64,000 nucleotides of DNA. Origin: Metellina segmentata. Its lineage: Eukaryota; Arthropoda; Arachnida; Araneae; Tetragnathidae. Numbering within the stretch: position 1 is the stretch's first letter; every line of letters begins with the position of its first letter. Below the pieces are notes generated by a model. That model searched no databases, had not been told where the DNA came from, and saw only the letters and a list, made by a program, of their open reading frames with translations. Shown piece by piece: positions 43,486 through 54,718 of the stretch. Made by a program: the position numbers and the translations under genes. The stretch is taken from assembly GCA_947359465.1 (NCBI GenBank), contig OX375877.1, positions 70,162,698 through 70,226,697 on the forward strand. Reading direction: 5' to 3'.

Positions 43486-45742
43486 GGGGAAGACGGGGTA
43501 CAATGAAACAAAATTTACTAATTATTTTTTCCTATCCACAATTTTGCATGCAAAAAAATATAATTAATGCATACTTTTAATCTTGTATTTTCCCCATTTA
43601 AATAAATTTTTATTAGGTTCTAAACAATATCTTTATGGTTGTAAAATAACAAAAAGTAAATGTCTCAAAGTGTTTCATTGTACCCCGTATGGCGGGGTAC
43701 AATGAAACACATACTGGAGTACAATGAAACACTCCAAATGATGCAAGCAATTTTCACCCTATATAGTTTATTTTAGTCACATTCAACTTCATTTAAATTT
43801 ATGATTTCTCCAACAGAATATATTTCCTTGTTTCAGTTCACCCTCATTGATTAAAACAATCATTTATACAGATACTGCTTGTGTCACACTGTTATGTGTG
43901 GATATCTCATTCTTAGTACTTCAGTGATCATCTGGAGCTGGAAAATAATCTGGATCATCGTCATCTTCAGAGTCTGTAGGAGGCAGAGTTTGTTTTGAAA
44001 ACAATCCCTTCTTAGTTTTTTTCCCCTTTTTATTTTCTAATTGCTTAACCAGAGCATTTTTTACTTGTGTGGTTAGAACTAAACTCTTTTTTTTTCTGTT
44101 TCCTACTCTTACTTTTCTTGGACCAGCCTTGGGGTAAGGTTTTATCTCTTGAGGATAAATGTATTTCCTCACAGGTTTAAAGCTAGTGCATGGTGTATGA
44201 ACATTTGCTGATCAACCTGCAGTCGGTGATTCTGATTTACTTTTGGCAAGATCCACCATTTCTGATTCTTGGGTTTTGTCTGTCTGGTCTTCAGTTTCAT
44301 TACTCAGCTCATCAGTTTCATTAATCTGACCATGGGAATAATTTTCAGTAGGACAAGGCCTATCTGACACAGACGAACACAAATAATCTTCTTCACAAAA
44401 CATTTCTCTATTGAAAGGCCATATTCCAGTTGCTGAAAAATCTTTTGTAATATTTTGTGGAGTGATAAGAAAATAAGCAGTGCCAAGCAAAGAAGATATC
44501 TCATAGATAGAGATTGTACGACCTGGATTACACAGCATCCAATCATTTGCAGCTAGATTGAAGAAATTTTTAAGTGACTTGAACACAGTTTTGTCTAAAG
44601 GCGGCTGCAATTTATTACTGGTATGGGGGTCAGGGTTACAACAACAATTCCGTTATCTTTAGTAAAATTTAGACTGTTAATTGTAATATGTGATTCATGA
44701 TAGTCCATTATTAGTAGAACTGGATTTTCTTTCGTTCAGCGTGTATGTGCCTGGAAATCTGTTAGAACATTAACAAAAATATCTCCATGCATCCAACCCG
44801 ATTTTGTTGCATCACCCAGTCCCACAAACAGCTCCATTCAACATGCAAAACTTGAAATTTACTCTAGGAATACTAAATAATGGGGTATAGAATTTCCAGA
44901 AGCATTAATAAATCCACACATAGTAACAAGAACACCCCTTTCACCAGAAATTAATTAGCATATTTGTTTTTGGCCCCTTTGACCGAGAACTTTAGGAGGA
45001 CTGTGAACTGTAGTAAGTGCAGTTTACGCCTATGAAATAAATAAACTATTCTTAAATGTTTTTGAATATAAAAAAAATCTAACTTACTATTGAAATCTGT
45101 ACTTTTTTTAGAAGGAAAAAAAAAAACAGTTTAATTTTGCATGCTTTCAAAATGATTACTGTTTTGATTTGGTGTTGCCTTCTCCTATTAATGTTAGGTG
45201 TTGCCATTTCCTTAGTAAAAGTGTTTTATTTAGATTAATGACAACCAGTAATATGTTATTTTATATCAGTGATATTATATTTACCATTAATATATTACTT
45301 CAAGTAAATGCATTCACCCGGGGCAGAATGAAACATGTTTCATTGTACCCCATCTGCAAGTGTTTCATTGTACCCCGTACTGAGGTTACTAACTTAAAAA
45401 AAATTTCAAGCCTCTAATATTTATTTTTTTTAATTTTGGTTTTGGAGGTATGAAGACAACAACACAAAGATAACAATGTATAGAAAAAATAATTATTACA
45501 TATAACAACGAGGAAAAAGAAACAAAATTACTTTTAGTAAAGAAGCTTACTTTCAATGGTGAAAAACCAATAATCTTCTATTGCTAATGTTGTAGAAGTG
45601 TGAATGTATCCAAATCACATCAGTAATTGGAACTTATAGTTGAATAACATATATATAAATTGCAACTGTCTGTGACAAATTGTACTGATTTTAGAAGTAA
45701 TGTTTCAGTGTACCCCTTGTTTCATTGTACCCCGTCTTCCCC
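43486..45742 (-). mobile_element. Pogo/Tigger-like DNA transposon, copy B
   Basis: A 2257-bp element flanked by TA (43484-43485, 45743-45744). Its terminal repeats, starting GGGGAAGACGGGGTACAATG, match copy A. Overall similarity to copy A is high along the whole length. It has one extra GTTTCATTGTACCCC unit (26 bp, about 45352-45377) next to the internal palindrome at 45320-45351, so the number of binding-site-like motifs varies between copies. Confidence 0.92.
43921..44960 (-). pseudogene. Broken pogo/Tigger-like transposase (copy B)
   Basis: The pieces in order on the minus strand are: NASGNSIPPLFSIPRVNFKF and a DATKSGWMHGDIF block, then an in-frame stop; VLLIMDYHESHITI with the second catalytic aspartate; QPLDKTVFKSLK with the third (44610-44212 frame); then TISIYEISSLLGTAY, TGIWPFNREMF and VSDRPCP. 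The C-terminal frame (44172-43921) is lysine-rich and then ends in the acidic SEDDDDPDYFPAPDDH before the stop. The order matches the DDE endonuclease of pogo/Tigger/jerky. The N-terminal helix-turn-helix region and first aspartate were not found. Several frameshifts and stops make it inactive. The acidic tail is better kept than in copy A. Confidence 0.85.
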
Positions 45743-46289
45743 TATTCTATTGTATATAATAGAAGTTACAACCATAAATACTTACCTAAAATTTAAAAGA
45801 ATCTTATAACCATTACAATATAAGTTTTATAGTGTCTTTCAAGTTGATGTTTCTTAAATTCTGAAATTTTGAGTTGCGTCACTTTTCTTGCCCGGGTGCG
45901 ATATCTGGATGACGAGACATGTCGTCCGTAAAAAATTTGGTCAGATCTTGATGCACGAGATATCTCGTCGAAACCTCTTGGAGGGTTAAAGGATTTAATT
46001 ACTAAATTAAAACATCTGTTAACGCAAACATCCTAGGTACCCTAAAATATTAGATTCTAGTAATTAATACAGTTGAAGATGTAAAAATTTTATACAAGGG
46101 GGTATTTTTGATGCCTTTAATAAGTTTGGTTTGTTTCGTTTCTCTTTAATCATTTACTCCAGTAAACGATTCACCATAATTACTGTCCCTCAATGATAAA
46201 ATGGCCGGCCTTATACAGACCATGGAATGCAAAGAAGGTCAAAACAATCTCTTTTCGTTTTACTAGTTGACCTAACTCTCATCATCCAA

Positions 46290-46495
46290 AAAATTGCTTC
46301 ATAAGTAGAGTTGATTGGCTTTTCAATTACGCAAGGTGCCAGATCTGTCCAAGCAGCGCGAGCAACTGTCAAAACAGCGATGAACTACATTTTACGGAAC
46401 CCAGGGATTTGTCATATAAGATCAAATGGGTAGCGGAAATAAAATCCTCGTCTATTCCATCTGGTTTGTTTTTTATGCTGAAATCCGTCTCAAAC
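46290..46495. repeat. Dispersed repeat, copy 3 (diverged)
   Basis: Weak but ordered similarity to 36825 and 41080: TTGATTGGCTTTTCAATTAC, CAACTGTCAAAACAGCGATG, AACTACATTTTACGGAACCC, AAATGGGTAGCGGAAATAAA and CTGGTTTGTTTTTTATGCTG. Confidence 0.5.
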
Positions 46496-47136
46496 GTGAG
46501 GATTGACATTCGAGGACGCAGTCATTATCTTCATAATATTCGCAGTCATTATCTTCATAAATAAGCCGCAGAACCGTATTTCATAATATAAAAGTATTGG
46601 AAATGCAGTATTGGAGACATTTATTTAACAAAGGATATTATGTCAAAATATAGAATTCAACTTTTTATATGGACCAGAAAAGTTAATTTTTTCGTTGATT
46701 ACTTCAAAATGTGTTTATAAATTGACGAATTTATGATTTAAACAATTTATAATTTTTATAATTAAATAAATTACTAATTAATAATAATTTAACAATCATT
46801 AAATAAATTTTTAGGGCTACGGGAAAAATGGGAATTTAATAGAAGTGCTATTTCATTTCCTGTTTTTAGAAATTTCTCGAACGATTTGGTGATAAATACT
46901 CGTATTTTAAATGCACACTCAGTGGCAGAAATAGAAAAATATTTTTTGTTTGACTAATCACATATATGAAAAATAGTTAAATGAAAGTTTTCTTGTAGAA
47001 GATCAGCATAAAAAGTTAGATTTCGTATTTTTAATAGTTACAGCTCGTTTCATATTAAAAGATGCATTTAACATTAGATGAGTTGAGCACTTCCTAACTG
47101 AAAGTATGTTTTTACTACAAATAGTAAGATGATATA

Positions 47137-47176
47137 TGGTGATTGCAATTATAGAACACTATAATCGCAATCACCA
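47137..47176. repeat. Near-perfect 18-bp hairpin with 4-base loop
   Basis: TGGTGATTGCAATTATAG (47137-47154), loop AACA, then CTATAATCGCAATCACCA (47159-47176): 17 of 18 positions pair. Pairing extends weakly outward. The tight loop argues for a palindromic repeat or short hairpin rather than an ordinary miRNA precursor. Confidence 0.85.
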
Positions 47177-48204
47177 TACATTAGATCTAAAATTACCATA
47201 ACGTCATTGATTGTAAAAATAATAACTTTTGAAAGAAAACTTATCTGTCAGAATTAACTTTAGTCTTTTTTGTTAGATGCAATTGATCGAGAAATTCTTA
47301 TTTATTTCCAAATGTAGTACAATTTGTTGGAAAATACCGTAAAATAGAATAGATGTTGTATTTCTAATTAATCAACCAAGAACTAAGTGTAACTTTCCTG
47401 AATGTGATGCAAGTCTTAGTTTGTCAATATATCGTAATATCCACAACAGAAAGTAAGCAGTCTGTTCTCATCATTCTCACTGGAGTTTGTAACACAAATA
47501 GAATGATTCAAAAGTACGTGATTAAGATGTTTTTTTTCTTGTTTAATAGTATGATAACTTTTGTTTTTGTGTTTAAGTATACAGATATCATGTGTTTGTG
47601 TTTGTTTTTAGTTTGTGCTCATCAGAATTTTCATAATTTTGTAATATCAACAAAATATTTAAGATTGAAAACATTAAAAGCCTTGTGTTTCTCTTTGTCA
47701 GCTTTTTTTTATTAAATCTAACTACAGCATATATATCTATTTTAGTTTTTTAAAGTGTAAGTGAATGACTCGTGAATGTATTTGTTACTAATGGTACAAT
47801 AGTTGGTATTTCAACCACTAACTAATAAATAATACAAATCTAATCTGTCAGCACGAAAGTAAAAAACAGTAAAAGTTTACATGGAGAAACAACAAAATCA
47901 GAATATTCGTATGATTTATTTTGCAAAATAATTGCTCTTTCGTATGATTTAATAACAAACGGTTGCTATAAATTGAGGACGTGGGCATTTCAACCTACTC
48001 AGAATTCCCTGTTAAAATAAATTCCGAGGAGATATCGATTGAACTGAGAAAACCAGGATGTAAAAAGCAAAGTTTATTTTTGACGGAAATAGGAGTAAAC
48101 ATCAATTTTGACTTCATATGAGCACTTTCTCCCGTGCTCTATCGTCGCGATTTTACGCCTTCTCCGTGTCATTGTACTACGCTGACACAGACGTTTGGTG
48201 ATTG

Positions 48205-48241
48205 CTGCATATGATTGACTAGTGGTGTTCGTCATATGCAG
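48205..48241. repeat. 10-bp inverted repeat around CATATG E-boxes
   Basis: CTGCATATGA at 48205-48214 and TCATATGCAG at 48232-48241 are exact inverted copies. Each contains the E-box CATATG. They lie in a slightly GC-richer patch of the intron. Confidence 0.8.
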
Positions 48242-49160
48242 TAGACCCCTCCACTGATACTATGCTATCACAGACCCAGTCCAGCTGCTATAAGTAGTTG
48301 ATCCTAGCTCATGACCTATGAAACAATGCCATACAAACTAATTTTCAACGAATCAAGTCTCACGATAGCGTGCTGTCTTCAGTCTGCTTGGAACACAAGA
48401 TAAAATTTATGCCCGTTTTCTGCATAATTCGTTGTCGAGCTACAGACAATATTTCGTGTTTTCCACTTATCAAATCTTCAGTCGGTGGTGTAATTTAGAT
48501 ATGAGGTCATTTGTGAGGTCAATAGTTCTAAGAACGTTTGTTTAAAATAAAAGCTCCCTCCACAATCCTTCAAAGTTGTGGATAAAAGTCACTGACATTT
48601 CTACCATGGTACGAAAAGTTTCCTTGGCTAAACCAAATGTACAGCGGAAAAAATCTATCCAACTTCCTTTATCTACGCATAGTTCAGTAAAACAAATTAA
48701 ATCTAAAAACTTACATCTTAAGCGATTTTTTTTTCTGATTTCATCCCACTAATCTATTCTTCAATATACCTTTTTCCTTTCCACATCATATTCACTGGAC
48801 GTTGTATTTTTTTTACGCAACCTGGCCAAAAATGGCTCCATAAAACCTGAAACCAGCCATTCAATCTCGGCATTCCCAAGTGTAAACGATCGGTATTTTA
48901 ACTTAACATTCATTTTAATATCCATCAGCAAATCCCCGAAAAGTTTATTTTTGTATTTGGTCCTTCACAACTTACTTATCGTGTAAAACCCATTTCAAAC
49001 ATCAATCCGAATACACTCGTCATTTGAGGGGTTCACCTTCTCTCAAATAAGGTTATCCTTTAAACCGTACCACCCGCCCACTGCAACGCATTAGAACTTC
49101 TTCCGCACTCGTCTGAACGAAGTGGTTCAGGAAGTGGGGTGTTCGCGAGGTGAGACTCAC

Positions 49161-49330
49161 TTAGGGTTTGCGAGAGCAGCCCCTCCCTGACCACAGCATC
49201 GGTCGTCTTCCTCTTGCGAGGCCTTCCTTTCCGCACAGTGCCCGTGACTCCCGAGAAGGGGGCGAAGGCTCCAGTCGAAGGGCTGGACCCGGGCTCCTGA
49301 TTCGGGTGGAGAAGCGTCAGCCCTGGATAC
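49161..49330 (-). CDS. ap: apterous/LHX2/9-type LIM-homeobox gene, linker exon
   Basis: A 170-bp internal exon, with acceptor TTTTTTCCAG ending at 49331 and donor GTGAGT from 49160. It starts with G, completing an arginine codon begun by AG of the LIM2 exon, and ends with A, which with TG of the next exon makes methionine. Both phases fit. The product is YPGLTLLHPNQEPGSSPSTG, then FAPFSGVTGTVRKGRPRKRK and VVREGLLSQTL. GTVxKGRPRKRK is the conserved linker signature of LHX2/LHX9/apterous. The basic GRPRKRK patch resembles an AT-hook or nuclear localisation signal. The open frame continues at both sides but is not coding beyond the splice sites. Confidence 0.95.
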
Positions 49331-49693
49331 CTGGAAAAAAACATCATCAGCAAAGGGCAAATAAAAGATGTCCCATCAGAGGCTTTTTCTGTCAAGCACA
49401 ACATCTTCACACACATCATCACTTTTCTTCAAAATGGGCTGAAAACTTTTAAAATTAAAAAAAGTTTAAAAATGTAAGAATATTTAATGTGTATTTTCTT
49501 ATTTGATTACTATGATGTAAGCTTGTTTTTTTAATAATATTCCTTTAACTATATTCTAAATTTGTAGGTATGGAATTGAAGATACATTGAATAGATCTTG
49601 AGGTAAAAAATAAAACCTGAAACGTTACGTAAAATATCACAAAAAAAAAGCCAATTTACAGAACATTTATATTTAAAAACAAAAGTGTACTTA

Positions 49694-49695
<2 letters not shown>

Positions 49696-49736
<41 letters not shown>
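49696..49736. repeat. (TA)n microsatellite
   Basis: About 20 uninterrupted AT units in the intron. Confidence 0.95.
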
Positions 49737-49738
<2 letters not shown>

Positions 49739-50032
49739 ACTAAAAATGCATACCTATATATTTCATGATAAAATTCTATACATAATGTACATAAAATTTG
49801 AAGTCAATTGATTGAAAATTAAAAAAAGCCTTTGCATTTTCAGTTAGAAGATATATACCAAAAATGAAGTAGGAGAGAAAGCAGTTTAAAGTTTTAAAAT
49901 TAAATTTTGGCTATAAAATCTATGTAAATAAGAATGTAGTGTTTGTTTGTGCATTGAATATTTTCGACCCATTTCAAGTTTTCTATCTGTTTTGGACCCT
50001 TCTGATGACAAATCCGCGTCTTGCGCGTTTGG

Positions 50033-50067
50033 TGTCTGTCTGTCTGTATGTATGTATGTATGTATGT
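50033..50067. repeat. (TGTC)n(TATG)n compound microsatellite
   Basis: Three to four TGTC units run directly into five TATG units. Confidence 0.9.
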
Positions 50068-51639
50068 GCTCTATACACGTCCACACGGTTTAATATATTT
50101 TCATAGAAATTTGCATATGATGAGTACTTAATCTCCATTTAGTGAGTGAACTTGGTTGCGAAAGTCTGTCGGTCCGTCTTTCTGTTCTATGTTCGATTTT
50201 GTGTTTGTACAGGCATCACACATAAATTTTATTCCAGATAATTGATTGCAATGTATTTTATTTTATGCAGTATCTATTAGTTTAGTGAATGCAATATTAA
50301 ACATTTATTTATTGTTTTATTTAGATAAGTTTCATGCTTAACACCTGAGTGAGTATACTTAAATCAACCATAATTTGGTAGTTTTTGAAAAATTGGAATG
50401 CATATTGAGTATTACGATTACTTTGCTTGCTTTACCAATACTGCTGAAAATAAATTGTTTTCAACAATTTTTTTTATGGAATTTTAGTTTTGATACTTTA
50501 TTTATTTCGAGTCTTATTTTTGTTCTTTGCGCAATGTAAACGATTTCCGAATATTTGGGACAGACGATATTTTTCAACGAACGGGAATGAAACGAAAACT
50601 CGTGTTGGGTGATCACGTGCAGTAATATTTTCTGTTTCTTTTGCTCTGAATTAATTTCGCATTTTTAAATTTTGTGCACTTTTTAGTTGTAAGTTGTGGC
50701 AACTGTGAGATCAAGAGATAATAGGTATCACAAATTAATATATTCAGAACAACTTTTTCCCGACATCTTTTATTTTGTTTTATTTTGCTGTTTTCTTTTG
50801 TTTTCTGTTTTAAATATTTATATTTTAATAAATGTATTTTTACTTATCATCACACGCAACACTACCACAAAGTATTTGACTAAAGTGACAGGAAAGTCAG
50901 AAAAAAGTAAATTTTAGTATAATTATGTCATTATTGAAAGAATTATGGCATTATTGAAAGAATAATGCCGTTATTAAAAGAATAATAATGTTTAAAAAAT
51001 CCGAACTAGAACTTTTCTAACATTAAAAAAATTCTTTCTCATAATGACAGGAGAAGATTGCTAGATTCCACAATGTCGCATGCCGGATGCAAGAGTGCCA
51101 CAAGTAAAAAAAAATATTGTTTTGTTGATTATGAGTGCGAGAGCACTCGCCGTAAATCGTCGTTTTTATTAATTGAATTGAACATGAAAAGAACTTAAGA
51201 TAGGGAATTCCAAATCTCCCTCAAAATCGTCTTTTGTAGTAGTAACCTTAGTGTAATCTTTCGTCTTTTGTAGCTTTGTCATACAGCAAGGTATGCGATG
51301 TATGTGAAATGTATTACATTAATGGATAGGCATGTGAAGTATTTGTGTTCAAAGTAAGTTATAGAAGTTATACAGATGGCGAAAGGTGTTAAAATATTAT
51401 TTTATTCTCTACGAAAAACGCAAGTCATTACATATTTTGATCATATCTTCAATCTAAAGTATACCAATTCAAACCAAGTAAGATCGGGTATTTTGCTAGT
51501 TACAAATAAAAAGGATTAAAATTTTTACCATAGCTTCTTTCTACATATGAGTGAAGTTTAAAACTTCCCTGGACCATAAGTGATCCCTTCTTTTTTTTAA
51601 GAGCCAATTTCTTTGTTCTGGTTGCTTTTCACTAATTTT

Positions 51640-52318
51640 CGAACATGCTGAAATTTGGCATTTAAACGGTTCCTTCGCTGATAGTTCTTTCGAGCATCAA
51701 TTATCTTTCCAAGTTTTATATCTGATCATAACCTAATCCCAACAGCTTTCTGAACATAATGAATAGTTGAAAGTACCCTCTATATTATACTCGTAAACTT
51801 TTTCTCATGTGGCCATTTCGACACGTTTTCTGACATAAAATTCTCCTTTGGACACTTGGACCAAACCATGCTGTGTAGACTCTCATTTGTGTCATGGACC
51901 TTGAAAATCTTTCTAAAAGTTCATCAGAAGCAAGACGCTGGTATATTGGCAAAATCTTTGCCAAATGTTTAATTCCTCTTTAATTGGAGTCCCAACTTTC
52001 AATTTATGAGAACCTGGTGGGGCAAATGTCTGGCTTTCGCATACAGGTAAAAAAGCATCATGAAATGGAACCCTTCGGATACTTGAAATGCTGTGGTTTC
52101 TTGTCTGTTGATATGTTACGATAAAGAGTAGCATATATGGCAGTTTTCATGGTATTATTATCAACTTTATTTGCCAATATTGCATTTTGATAATAACGAG
52201 TTAATTTTTTTATCGTTTTTTCAGGTAAACTGCCATGAGTTTTTTCACCCAATGGGATACCACGAAATGTGGATGACACATTTCTCTTTTTTTTAAAAGT
52301 GATATCACTACCAGACAA
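51640..52318 (-). pseudogene. Remnant of an animal Mutator-like transposase
   Basis: The best frame (52318-52058) reads GEKTHGSLPEKTIKKLTRYY, AILANKVDNNTMKTAIYATL and STDKKPQHFKYPKGSISWC. This pattern (a helical region, a TDKKPxHxxCPxGxxSWC block) is typical of the Mutator-like transposase domain widespread in cnidarians and arthropods. Downstream pieces in other frames fit the next conserved block: PIYQRLASDELLERF, then a shifted NESLHSMVWSKCPKE. At least two frameshifts and the lack of the catalytic N-terminal half make it dead. It sits in an intron in the same direction as the host gene. Assignment is from motif memory and not from a search. Confidence 0.6.
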
Positions 52319-52933
52319 ATTATGAAATATTTTGGAATCCCCATCCGAAAGTAAAGTTGTATATATGTATCGAAAACATATCTTTTAATATACAATATAT
52401 ATATATACCTTCATAACTCTGTAGTTTACGTTTAGGCATAATTACTAATAACGTATAAACAGAAAAGGAAATAACAGAATAACAAATTTCAAACATAAAA
52501 CCAAAACTAAAGACTTCTTAATTTCTCAAATTATCTCTATAATTTACTAGTTAGCTCGTTTACTCATTTAATTAATCGAAAATAAGTGTCGAGGCTTTGC
52601 AGACGCACAAATGCGGTTAGTTCAGTCTGATCGGCTAGCATATAGCAGGGGGCAGGCCCCCTAGTGTTTAATAGTATTACTCGCAAAATGAACATGTAAA
52701 AGGTATTAAAACCGCTGGTATAGTGGTGGGAGTAGTTACTAAAGAGTTTACAGATGCAACAGAGATTCTTGTGGTTAAGTTGAACGCGGGGGCGTGTGTG
52801 TATGGAAATTACTGAAGGTCAATCAATGTTGTTCTTTGCAATGGCAACTGCTATAATTACTATTTCTACCTTTGAGAGTAGGAAATGATTATTTACATTT
52901 TCAGATATTTAAATATATCTTTAGGTTTTACAT

Positions 52934-53068
52934 AGCTCAGGTATCTAGTCATCTGATAATGGTTCAAAATTAAGTGGTGTTGTCTTCGGTTCTTTCCATT
53001 TGGGATTGATCCCAGACCGTCGTCAATAGCCCGTTGTTTTGCTCTAGTACGACGTTAATTGAAAATAC
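52934..53068 (+). repeat. tRNA-derived SINE, copy 6 (5'-truncated)
   Basis: Only the 3' half is present: GTCATCTGATAATGGTTCAA, GTGGTGTTGTCTTCGG, GATCCCAGACCGTCGTCAAT and TTTTGCTCTAGTACGACGTTA. It is very close to the tail of copy 5. 5' truncation is what LINE-driven target-primed insertion produces. Confidence 0.9.
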
Positions 53069-54472
53069 CACTATAAACTTTAGGTTTTACAAATTAAAAA
53101 AATATTATTTTAAAAAACGAGTTACATAGAGCCTTTTCTCCCATGTTAACTCTCGGTAGAGAGCTAAACACGTTAGATAAAAAAAATTACAGGCATTTAT
53201 TTAAAGGTAAGATGCAACTTTAGTCGCATAACTTAACTCGCAGAACAAAACGGAAGGTAGCAATCGACGGGGATGAAAATTTTCTAAAAATATCAACACT
53301 TAAAATTTGTCTAAGGGGGCCGTATTCATATTAAATTGAGTGCTTGCTCCGATAATTTCAATACGAACCCCATTCTTTTATCACAAATTTGGATTCTACA
53401 CACAATTTCAAGTCGAAATAAATAAAGACTTCATTAATTTTATTGGGTTTTTTACCGATTTGCAAGTGTTTGAAAATTAGATCTCCTAATATTAAATTGG
53501 TGTTTCACGTTTTTTGTTATATTTGCTACAAACATTAATTTTTCTTGGAAATTGTTTTTTCTTGCTTTGCTACCCAAAAACTCAAACAAAATCCACAAAA
53601 ATTTTAATTATTCAACTAAATTTAAATTTTTTTGTCAATAATGAAATTAATATTCATAAAAATTATGAATAGAAACATGGGCAAATTTTGACACCATGTG
53701 ATTCATCTGTTACTAAAACATCGGAATTCCGAATTCCATTTCATTACGTGCATAATTAGTAGCGCAGTGAGACCTTTTTTGCAAAATACGATGATTATTA
53801 TCGTAATTGGGGATTGTTCACAAAGTGAAAACATAAATTTCTCTCTGCAAACAGATCTTGGGATTCAATCAGAATTGATTCTGACTTTGTCACCATCCTA
53901 TTGATCTCTATACCAATGCGCCTGCAACAAGTCATTGACTGCGGAGGCCACTATACACGTCTTTATTAATATTTATAAAGTGATTGAATTCCAAACATTT
54001 ATACACTCCCTCAATGGTTTTTATGGATTTTTTTGGTCAATTTTACGTAGTTTTACATTATTTTTTCATCAAATCCGCCTGAAATTATGTGTAGAATCTA
54101 AATTTGTGATAAAAGATGGGGAGTGGTATTGAAATAATCGGAGCAAGCACCCAAATTAATATGAAGACGACCCCTTCGACTAATTTTGCTTATTGATATT
54201 TGTAGAAAACATTAATCCCTATCGATTGCTACCTTCCGTTTTGTTCTGTGATCTAAATTGTGCAAGTGCGATCTGGTGAGTCGGGTGTTTGTTTTGACGG
54301 CTGTACAACTGATGTAATGGCCGTAGTCTAAATTCTTTCTCGGCGCGATTTTAATAGCTTTCAAGATACAGCTGATGTACTGGCCATTGTCTAATTTCAT
54401 TCTTGTCACGATCACGATACAACTGCTGTACCGGCCTAGTCTAAAGGTTAAATGGTGTTAGTGAGTACTGAC

Positions 54473-54718
54473 CTAGGCAGCAGCGGTCCCCCTTCGCCGT
54501 TGGGTAAAAAGTTCTCTCCGTGCAGCATGAGCTCGTAGTGCACCCTGCAGTACACCAGGTTGTCCCGCAGACCAAAGTAGTCCCCCTGCGTCAGGGCCGT
54601 GTTGCACCAGGCGCACGTGAAGCAGTGCAGGTGGTACACCAGCTCTCGCGCCCGCATCACCAGCTCGTTGGCGAAGATGCCCCGCTGGCAGCGAGCGCAT
54701 CGCTTCACGGCGAACAAC
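54473..54718 (-). CDS. ap: apterous/LHX2/9-type LIM-homeobox gene, LIM2 exon
   Basis: The most upstream exon visible, 246 bp. The acceptor is TTCCAACAG (ends 54719) and the donor is CCTAG/GTCAGT at 54473/54472. The first G completes a codon from an exon outside the window. The product LFAVKRCARCQRGIFANELV runs on to YCRVHYELMLHGENF. It is a complete LIM zinc-binding domain, with ligands C7, C10, H29, C32, C35, C38, C57 and H60 of the exon product. LIM domains bind cofactors such as LDB/Chip rather than DNA. A first LIM domain should precede it; I found none up to 64,000. The 5' 15 bp of this exon and its acceptor are reiterated in the adjoining tandem array (54704-59262). Confidence 0.95.
   Translation of the reverse strand, partial: VVRREAMRSLPAGHLRQRAGDAGARAGVPPALLHVRLVQHGPDAGGLLWSAGQPGVLQGALRAHAARRELFTQRRRGTAAA

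Larger units (their letters stand above)
43197..49160 (-). other. Intron of the LIM-homeobox gene (5964 bp)
   Basis: GT (49160-49159, GTGAGT) to AG (43198-43197). It holds a full pogo/Tigger-like element (43486-45742), flanking palindromic repeat sequence, one ATGGCG-type repeat, and two notable inverted repeats (47137-47176, 48205-48241). The rest is AT-rich without coding signals. Confidence 0.85.
49331..54472 (-). other. Intron of the LIM-homeobox gene (5142 bp)
   Basis: GT (54472-54471, GTCAGT) to AG (49332-49331). It contains TA and TGTC/TATG microsatellites, a Mutator-like transposase remnant, a GGGGGC..GCCCCC hairpin segment near 52650-52663 and a truncated SINE. The remainder is AT-rich without exon signals. 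Confidence 0.85.

Noticed and set aside
47137..47176. Canonical miRNA precursor
   Set aside because: An 18-bp stem with a four-base loop is too short for a usual animal precursor of 60-80 bases.
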